Assembly: GCA_031772625.1 (NCBI GenBank)
Contig: CM062815.1
Coordinates: forward strand, 118,366,989-118,430,988
DNA: 64,000 nt
From: Pinus tabuliformis
Lineage: Eukaryota; Streptophyta; Pinopsida; Pinales; Pinaceae
Direction of reading: 5' to 3'
Each line of letters starts with the position of its first letter. The first letter of the stretch is position 1. The translations under genes and the position numbers were made by a program. Below the pieces are notes generated by a model. The model was not told where the DNA came from, made no database searches, and saw nothing but the letters and a program-made list of their open reading frames with translations. This document shows positions 56,874 to 64,000 of this stretch, piece by piece.

Positions 56874-59231
56874 CTCCTAAATATATACACCCAAGTGTGG
56901 GATTCCCTCATCATAGCTACCCTTGTACCATGGCATGTGGCTTGGAGCCTTCCCCTAATGCCCCACTCTGTTCCATCATTATATCACTTGACACCTTCCA
57001 TATGACGGATGTACCATGGACCTATCAATCCCTTATAGGTTGAAACCACCTAAAAATTTCATTGATTAACCTCCTTCTTGAACTTGGAGATACCTATACA
57101 CTCTAAAGCCCATTATGGAAGGCCATGCCACTATGAAGTGCCCACTTGGTTCCATGATTTGTAAGCTTATTTTCTCAATTACACTAATGAATTGTTGTAC
57201 TGAAAGGTGAGTAGTCACATTGGATATTATACAGGATTGCAGGTGGGTCTTCATCTTGGGTTTTGGCCTCCCTATATGAGGTCCAAGCCCTCCAGAGAGT
57301 CATATTGACATTTGTAGGGTGTGCATTGAGAACCATTGCCCTCCACTATAGAAGACGACAGATAGCCATGCCATGGGATCCTTCAGTGCCATTCATTGCT
57401 TTCTCGTGTCCAACTTATTTGACTATGGTGATGTAGGTGGAACACCTTGCGCAGTCGGTTACAGACATGCACCACACACTTCGCATTTGATCCAGGGCCC
57501 AAATGGAGCTTTGTCTCACCATGGGAGACAAGGTAGGGCTTGCATCATTGTTCTATCACTTACATATCGGATGCATGCTTGTTCAATTTAGTTGGAGACC
57601 CATGAGGATGATTTTGTGCCCCAAGAGCCACTTGGGAGCACCATAGGTCATTTTATTGGAGATTAAGGGACCGCCCCTTCATCATTGTTATTGGAGCCCT
57701 CCTATTCATTATGGCACATGAGGGACTTAGCTAGGTTGTCCAACGGCTCTCCTAGCCATTGTATTACAGTTTCGGCCCTCTTGAGAGACTTATTTTTATA
57801 TTATGGAGCTATTTGGTGGAGTTGTCACCAAAAGGATGTTATTTCACACAATACTTTTATTGTAGGGGAATTAGTAGGCATAATTAGGCAATTTGAATCC
57901 CTTGTAGGATCATATAATATAAGAGAGGTTTATCTGATCTCTCATCATCACTTGAATTTGAATCTCTTTGGAGAAAAGAACTCAAACCTACTATTGTTAG
58001 AATATTTAGAGATTACTTGATGTATTTTGATGTTTGGATGATTTCCATCTTGTCTTGGAGCTTCATTTTTGCAAATCTAATGGATGGATATACTTATTTT
58101 GTGAAATCTTTTATGCTTAATGTCTAATGTATGAAACAATATGTATTGATTTTACTTGTGCCCCAATATTGATGTGAATTCATGAACCACATGTGATATT
58201 TTCTCATTCCATATGTTACTCATCTTGGCAATAAGAAGTGAATGTTCCTAGGGGTGGGTTATGAAACTTCAACCTTGAAACTCCATTAAATTTTCATATC
58301 AAAGTATAAATCTTTGTTGTAACCTTATAGATGCTTCTCTAAGGCATGCAAAATTTCAATAGGACTCCTTAGAAGAGTGAAAATCCTAAATTAAAAGCAC
58401 TTTGACTCCATTCTCCATAATTGGTTAGGCACTGATCTCAAGTCCTTGGGGATCACCCTAATTTTTCCTTCTTTCCACAAATTTTCTGCCCTAACCCTAG
58501 ATGGCCAAGATAGGGTATCCAATGAATTCCATTAGAGTCATCATATTCCTTAGTGAGTTGATGAGGAACTATGTTGGGGTGTCCTCCACATGCCCTCCAA
58601 TTTTGAAGTCAATCCCACGGTTAATTTGTGAGATACACTAAGCTTTGGTTTTGGGTCCTTCTAGGTTAGAAACATTCTTAGGGATCCTTTGTGCTCGAAA
58701 ACTTGAAGGAAATTCATCAATCACTGATCCCTTCTTCCTCCTCTCTTGACCTAGATCCTTGGTTGAAGATTACACCCTAAAACCTAGGTCTTGTTTGGGT
58801 TCCCTTGGGCTTCTTTGTGGTCCCACATATCTATCATTCCTTATCTCAAAAGGCCAATTTGAAACCTTGTTTCTAAAAGGAATCATAGGTATAGGGAATC
58901 CCTCATTAGAGAATACCTCTAATCCCTAGGTCTAAGAATCCCTTAAGCCATTCTTAGAGAGCCTTTCATCTTGTTTCTAAACCAAGCAAGACCTATTATT
59001 TGAGTCTCTATTATGAATGGGATCTAGAAGTCACTACCTATCCTATCATTGATTCATAATTCCTAGTGATTTCCTTATATCGAGACTCCTCCCATTGGTG
59101 AAAATTCTTAAATATTATGGGACATTGAATGAGGTGAAAGTGGATCCTTGTCCCACTATTTCCACTTTATCTAGTAGAAGTCCCTTCGGAACCCTTCCTA
59201 GGACCCTTGCTAAATTGAGCGATAATATTTT

Positions 59232-59249
59232 TGGTGTCGTTTCTAGGGA
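59232..59249 (+). other. Primer site of gypsy element 2
   Basis: TGGTGTCGTTTCTAGGGA, the same decayed tRNA-Asp type as at 32970. Confidence 0.6.
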
Positions 59250-59560
59250 TACGAGGCGTGTGTTTGGTTCCCCATATGCCAATATTGAAAAATCATCCTT
59301 GGAAACTCCATTAGAAGAACGAAGGAATAGTTCTTCATTGAAATTCTAAGTCAATGATGGTAGAGTGAAGCAAGCATCTTTCTAGGCATTAAAATTCACC
59401 CCGGTGACTCTACATTTTTTTTCTATACAAAAAAATGAAAAATTGATGCCATCTCTCCATCTCCTTATGATAACCTTGAACTTAAAGAAGTTCTAAGGAT
59501 GTTAGGGTTGAATGGACAAATTAAGAATTGGTTTCCTTGTGATCCGAACTTAAATAGGAA
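59250..59560 (+). other. Leader of gypsy element 2
   Basis: Collinear with 32990-33170 (ACTCCATT-GAA, GGGTGAAGCAAGCATCT and AATTCACC blocks). No gene. Confidence 0.55.
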
Positions 59561-60066
59561 TGCAACAAATTATAGAGATATCCATAAACACAGATATGCA
59601 GTGGAAATAATACTTCATTTCATTAATGTAAAATACTGAAATATGCTTACAAACAGCAGCTAGGGCGATGGTAGCTTATCTCTGAGCAGAGATGTGGTGG
59701 CTACATGCCTCTGAACTGTATTACAATGAGGCTCAAGGGCCTTTTTATTATTGAACAATAAGAGAAAACCCTGAACAACCAAAACCCTAACTCGAGGAGA
59801 TGTAACACCAAGAGTTTGTGGGCCCCGTTGGGGTGAGTTGGACAGCCAACTTCCTGGGGTCACGAATTGGTCATATTATCTCCGTTTGACGTGCATGATA
59901 GCCCATTGGTAATATCTCTCCGAGGACAACGACTTAAAAGACAATTTTTTGATAGAAAAATCACTGGTGGTAGATTTCCCAAAAAAACGTCGTTTAGGGC
60001 CTCAAAACGGCTCCGGAAGTTTAGGACCCAAAAAACTGCTAAAAATAGTAAACTATGCTATAATTA
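59561..60066 (-). mobile_element. 506-bp solo LTR in the gag leader
   Basis: Begins TGCAACAAATTATAG and ends CTATAATTA with a perfect 5-bp duplication AGGAA (59556-59560 and 60067-60071). The minus strand reads like an LTR: TTCAATAATAAAAAGGCCC, GAGCCTCATTG, ending AATTTGTTGCA. The opposite terminus has TA instead of CA/TG. Orientation inferred from these signals. Confidence 0.7.
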
Positions 60067-61160
60067 AGGAAACTGAAAAACTAAAAGAAGCACTGGTAGG
60101 GCTCCAAGTGGAATTAGCGTGTGGCCACCAATATCCACCTGGATCACCTGGGTTCAAAGGATGTCATGATCAAGATGTTAATGTTTACATAGATGACTTC
60201 CTTTGGCACCTGACCTCATTAAGAATTGAAAATGATGAGACAATTATGATGTTATTTGCTCTATCACTTGAAGGTCAAGTTAAATACTGGCATGACAATA
60301 TTCCTCGTGAAAGTGTTAATGAATATGATAGATTTGAAGAGGTCTTCCTAAGAATATGGGGTGGCATCACATATCAAGAAACTATCATTTACAACCACGA
60401 GAAAGAAGCCCCTTTTCTACATGAATCGAGTGATAGAACAAGTAATCTTGAAGGGAATATTGATGAGAATATCAATAAGAACTACACCTTGAAAGATGAA
60501 GCTACTAATGTCTCTTTAACTCTTGTGGATGGTCCTCTTCTCATTGCATACGATAAATCCAATAGGAAGGAGTCCTTTGTGCTTAGTAATAAAGAGGTTT
60601 TTGAGGAAAATCATGATGAACAAGCAAGTGAGGAATCCATGGATCTTCAGACTACAGATTTGGGATTTGGGATATGGATGAACATCATAAAATGAGGCTT
60701 CTCATTCACGAAAAAATGTTAGAGGATATGGATATTGTGGATCCCTGTGAGGTTAGCATTTTTTATTTCTTATACATAAATGAGGGAAATGGGATATTAA
60801 CCATCATTTCAACAATGACCCTATTTATGATACTGACAAGGAAGATGAGGTTGAGGTTGGTTTTTCCTTTCTTCAAGGCACTGCTCACAATGACATACTT
60901 ATTCACACTTTTGAGGAGGAGGATCTATGGGAAGTAGTTGGCCCCACTTTTTATACAAATAATGATTCTACTTTACCTTGCCCTCTCCAAGATCCCAATG
61001 GCCCTTGCCTTTCCCTTTCTATTACCATCACCAATATTGATGAAACCTTTCTCCTTCCTGAGTATGGTGTTGAGTATGAGTCACTAATTATATGTATCCC
61101 TTCACCCCAATCATACCCTTAGGACTGTGAGCCCATAAATGTTTCCCCTTTTTGATGTGA
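60067..61160 (+). pseudogene. Gag-like protein of gypsy element 2
   Basis: A frame is open from 59949 to 60695, but its first 39 codons are inside the solo LTR; the native part starts after 60066 (ETEKLKEALVGLQVELACGH). The gag core is YIDDFLWHLTSL, IMMLFALSLEGQVKYWHDNI and DRFEEVFLRIWGG. An acidic tail with EENHDEQASEESMD follows. After a shift the frame from 60800 gives HHFNNDPIYDTDKEDEVEV and EEEDLWEVVGPTFYTNNDST, stopping at 61122. Shares gag layout and the DPIYDTD motif with element 1 (33196-33872 and 45454-45780). Role: particle formation, by analogy. No protease, RT or integrase follows. Confidence 0.68.
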
Positions 61161-61667
61161 CCATCACATCAAGCAACTTGTTTGTTGTGTTCCTCCTCCT
61201 CCTCAATCCCCTTTCCCTTCCCCTCATTACCTTGCGGTATCCACAAAGAATAACATTATGAACAATGACTGTGATAGGGATTCTTGAGCTTGGTCATTCA
61301 TTTGTCCATTTTGTGTTTGTAGGAAAGGCTCTAAACCTCTAAATGGGTATCTTTCCTTTAACCCAAGGTTCCTTTCTACATCATATGGATATCATATTTT
61401 CCTGCGTCCCACTCACATAATCCTCCTTGTGTTTGTTTTTATGTTGGATTTTGGGTTTGTTGCATAAGTTATCATATGGTAAATAATTCTTATATTGATC
61501 TAATTATATGTTGGTTGTGTTGCACTCAAATTGTCAAAGTTTCGAGGAAGCGGAAGTTGGTACTTTTTCAACAAGGATCGGATCACATATCAACCATCCA
61601 TGTGTCATGGTCATCCCATTCTGAAATTCATATATTGTAAATTATCTTAGTAAAACATTAAGTCTAT
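61161..61667 (+). other. Non-coding tail of gypsy element 2
   Basis: C/T-rich stretch and broken frame, loosely collinear with 45840-46100. CGAGGAAGCGGAAG at about 61541-61554 is purine-rich and could be a polypurine tract. No gene. Confidence 0.4.
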
Positions 61668-64000
61668 GTAACAACCTAGGTAAACCTTAAATTTGATGAC
61701 AAATTCCATCGTAGGTGGTTTTTTAACCTCAATGATTACCTGTATTTTTGAACATGGCCCCTCCAGCTTAAACACTGAAATCTAGGGTGAAATTTATTGT
61801 CTAATTATCAAGTGAGTCCTAGTGTTTTAGTTAAGTCTGATGTAAAAGTGGTTTGGGAATAATATAAGCTAATTGGCTTAATTATTTTATTACAAATCAC
61901 TTGGTTTACTAGATCATATTGTGTCGCAGATAGGTTATATGTCTTGAGGATCTAAGACAAATGTTTATTCTCCTTTTTAGTCTTGTAAATGAAAAATCAT
62001 ATGCATTAGAGGGTTGGAAAATTTATTAATCCCCTCTTGTGTAAATTAATTAATTTTTCTGGCAAAATAAAATTAAATCTTAAGCCAAAAAATTAATTAA
62101 TTCGAGCCAAATTAAATTGTCTTAGGAAAATAAATTCTTCAAATGAAAAAATTCGTGGGTCTTAAATGAGTCAATTTTTAAAGGCCCCCCACCAAGGGAA
62201 TATTGTATTTTTCAAGAAAATTTGGACCCTTGGACGTTGGTGGTTAAGTCAAAGTCAATTGTTTGAGGGAATTAGTTCAAAATAATTAATTTTGAGCTAA
62301 TTAAAATGGAATTAAATGATAAATTTGAAAATTCCTCAAAATAAAAAAACAAGGGCCAAGATTAAAAAATCTTGAAATGTTTATCAATGACTAATATTAT
62401 TTTGACAAGGATAAAAAAATTGGCTGTTATTTTTCCGTTTGGAGGATTTATATATAAAAAAGAGAGCCAATTGAGTCTCTAGTCATCTTTATCTCTAGCT
62501 AGAATTTTTGCTGAAGCATTTTGTAAATTATTGTCCTGTGAACTATATTTTATACTATAGTAAAAGACTTTGGAGTGCAACTTGAGGTGTTCTTATTCAT
62601 TGAATTGTGGTATGTATTGACTACATGCTTCCTATGTGGTGCTTTATATTGTTATTTCAAGATAATACATAGTGTGTGAAGGTACTCAATCCTTGGTCTC
62701 CAAGTTCACAGACTGTGGGCAAGGGTTACTTTGCTTGGATCTCTAGTTTTTAAATGGTGGATTAAATCTTCGTTTGGGCTATAGTGAGCATTAATTTTTA
62801 TGAAGTGTTTTAGTCATTCTTTCAAAGAACAAGCTATCATAAAAGTTATTTTCTCAAAAATATATTTGAAAACCTTGTATAATTTGTAAATTTAAATTTG
62901 TAAATTATTTTTCTAATTTGGGTTGGAGTTATAGTTTTATTTTTGTATATATTGGGGTTTGGGTATTTCTATTTTCATTTTTTATAGGTTAGATCGAGAA
63001 ACCAAGTGGGAGAAGAGCTCTATCTAGGTCTTTGAGGGTAAGATCTAGTCTCTTTGAAATTTTTGTAGGTTTCCCATAAAAGACAATTTGGAAAAAAATC
63101 AAAAGAGTTGAAGCATAAATTTTTTGAGCAAGGGTTTCAAATTTTTTCGGGATTTCTAGGCCCATATTTTCCTTCCTAGTCCTCAGTGTCAGTGTCAACC
63201 TCCCTCCCTTTAGTGTATTGATTTAGACCTTGCCCTAGGCCTCCGTACCCTAATTTCCCCAAACGCTAGCCTCATTAGGCATGTTGGCCCTTTGAGGCCT
63301 TATCCTTCATCCTTGTGCCCCGATATATCATCCTAGCCCATTTATCTCCGCAAATTCACTTTCCTTAACCTTGTTCTCCATTTTCTTGACCTCTTTTGCC
63401 ATAAATTGACATAAAACCCTAATCTAAAGTTTTAATACTAACAGTTTTCCAAGATTAAGGTCTCAAAATTCTTATTTTTCAAGCAGCAAAGTGATCCCAG
63501 AGTTTCGACGATTTTCAATAGTGAGATCTTCAAGGCCTTGAGGCTAGGGTTTGACCTCTAAACCCTTGTTTTCTGTAGTTTTATTACAGCAAGCAAATTA
63601 CTAATAATTAGGCCGTAAAACCATAAACTAAATGGTCAAAATCATTTAAAATTGCAAAATCTTCATTTTCACAAATTTTGGCCTCTTGGGCATTTGACTT
63701 TTGACCTAGATCTAACATTTAAGCTTCCTCGATTTTTTTGCATAACTGAAATTTTCTACAGATTTGAAATTTCTAAATCAAATACTTAATAACAGCCAAA
63801 AACTGAAATTTTCAGTTTTCGGCAAAACTTACTATTTTTAGACATTTTGGGTAGCATATTTAGTATTTTTAGATTTTTGATCTGTGACTAATTTGATGTT
63901 TCAATAAGTTTACAAGTTCTGAAATTTTTGAATCACATATCCTAAAACCCCTAAAAATTGAGAATTTCAAGTTCTAGTGCATTTTTACTATTTTTGGGCA
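61668..64000. other. AT-rich sequence with promoter-like motif
   Basis: No protein-like frame. TGTAACAACC at 61668 is a plausible LTR start. TATATATAAAAA at 62449-62460 is a strong TATA-like motif followed by a purine-rich GAGAGCC and a C/T-containing leader, as in an LTR or a plant promoter. Window ends before any partner copy, so neither an LTR nor a gene can be supported. Confidence 0.4.

Larger units (their letters stand above)
51890..59227 (+). repeat. 5' LTR of gypsy element 2, split by hAT
   Basis: Collinear in blocks with the 3' LTR of element 1 (for example the GATGTTACCCAC/CCCATAGGAGAAAA area near 46470 against 51880-51930, and the ATGGCACTTGGCCGTGGAG area near 48630 against 56930). 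Ends GATAATA just before the primer site at 59232. Without the hAT insertion it spans about 3.3 kb. Confidence 0.6.

Noticed and set aside
57373..58020. Two plus-strand frames of 72 and 111 codons
   Set aside because: They fall in the long LTR of gypsy element 2; the homologous part of the other LTR does not keep the frames.

Overview
This window looks like intergenic DNA from a conifer-type gymnosperm nuclear genome. I find no host protein-coding gene, rRNA, tRNA or CRISPR array. Nearly everything recognisable is transposable-element sequence: Ty1/copia and Ty3/gypsy LTR retrotransposons, solo LTRs, a LINE, a Penelope-like element with a GIY-YIG endonuclease, a tRNA-derived SINE, a fold-back MITE and a hAT DNA transposon. 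The AT-rich repeat desert, plant retroelement families and iMet primer sites point to a plant. The GIY-YIG Penelope-like element suggests a conifer, because the family called Dryad is known from conifers. That species inference is not proven here.

Layout. 1-629 is a sense-strand LINE ORF1 fragment. 650-4330 is a decayed L1-type LINE on the minus strand. 4.6-5.2 kb holds two tandem duplications. About 5.16-8.97 kb is a large interrupted palindrome with AT-rich arms; its interior carries the 3' end of a Penelope-like element (6205-7720) and a SINE (7841-8035). 9465-14387 is a complete-length copia element (minus strand) with paired LTRs and a 5-bp target duplication. 15477-21323 is a young gypsy chromovirus (plus strand). 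Its LTRs differ at only three sites, it has a 5-bp target duplication, and its 1453-codon gag-pol frame ends at a stop codon inside the chromodomain.

21595-31406 is an older, broken copia element. It is split by a 2.2-kb solo LTR (23225-25392) and a fold-back MITE (25735-26125), and a long AT microsatellite runs in frame through its integrase region. From about 32 kb to the end lie two gypsy-type elements with very long LTRs and a decayed tRNA-Asp-like primer site (Athila/Tat-like). The first (about 31999-50729) is interrupted in gag by a copia-derived array of three LTRs and two internal regions (33873-45453). A solo LTR sits inside its 3' LTR (47058-48212). The second starts near 51.9 kb; its LTR is split by a 4-kb hAT transposon (52856-56873), and its gag leader by a 506-bp solo LTR (59561-60066). 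The last 2.4 kb contains promoter-like AT-rich sequence of uncertain origin.

Functionally this is a layered record of insertions. Only the chromovirus is close to coding-intact. The copia array at 33.9-45.5 kb lacks integrase and shares the same catalytic-site losses in both units, so it would depend on partner elements. The value of the window lies in nesting order, LTR recombination products, the Penelope fossil inside a palindrome, and several nonsense codons that look like CpG decay.
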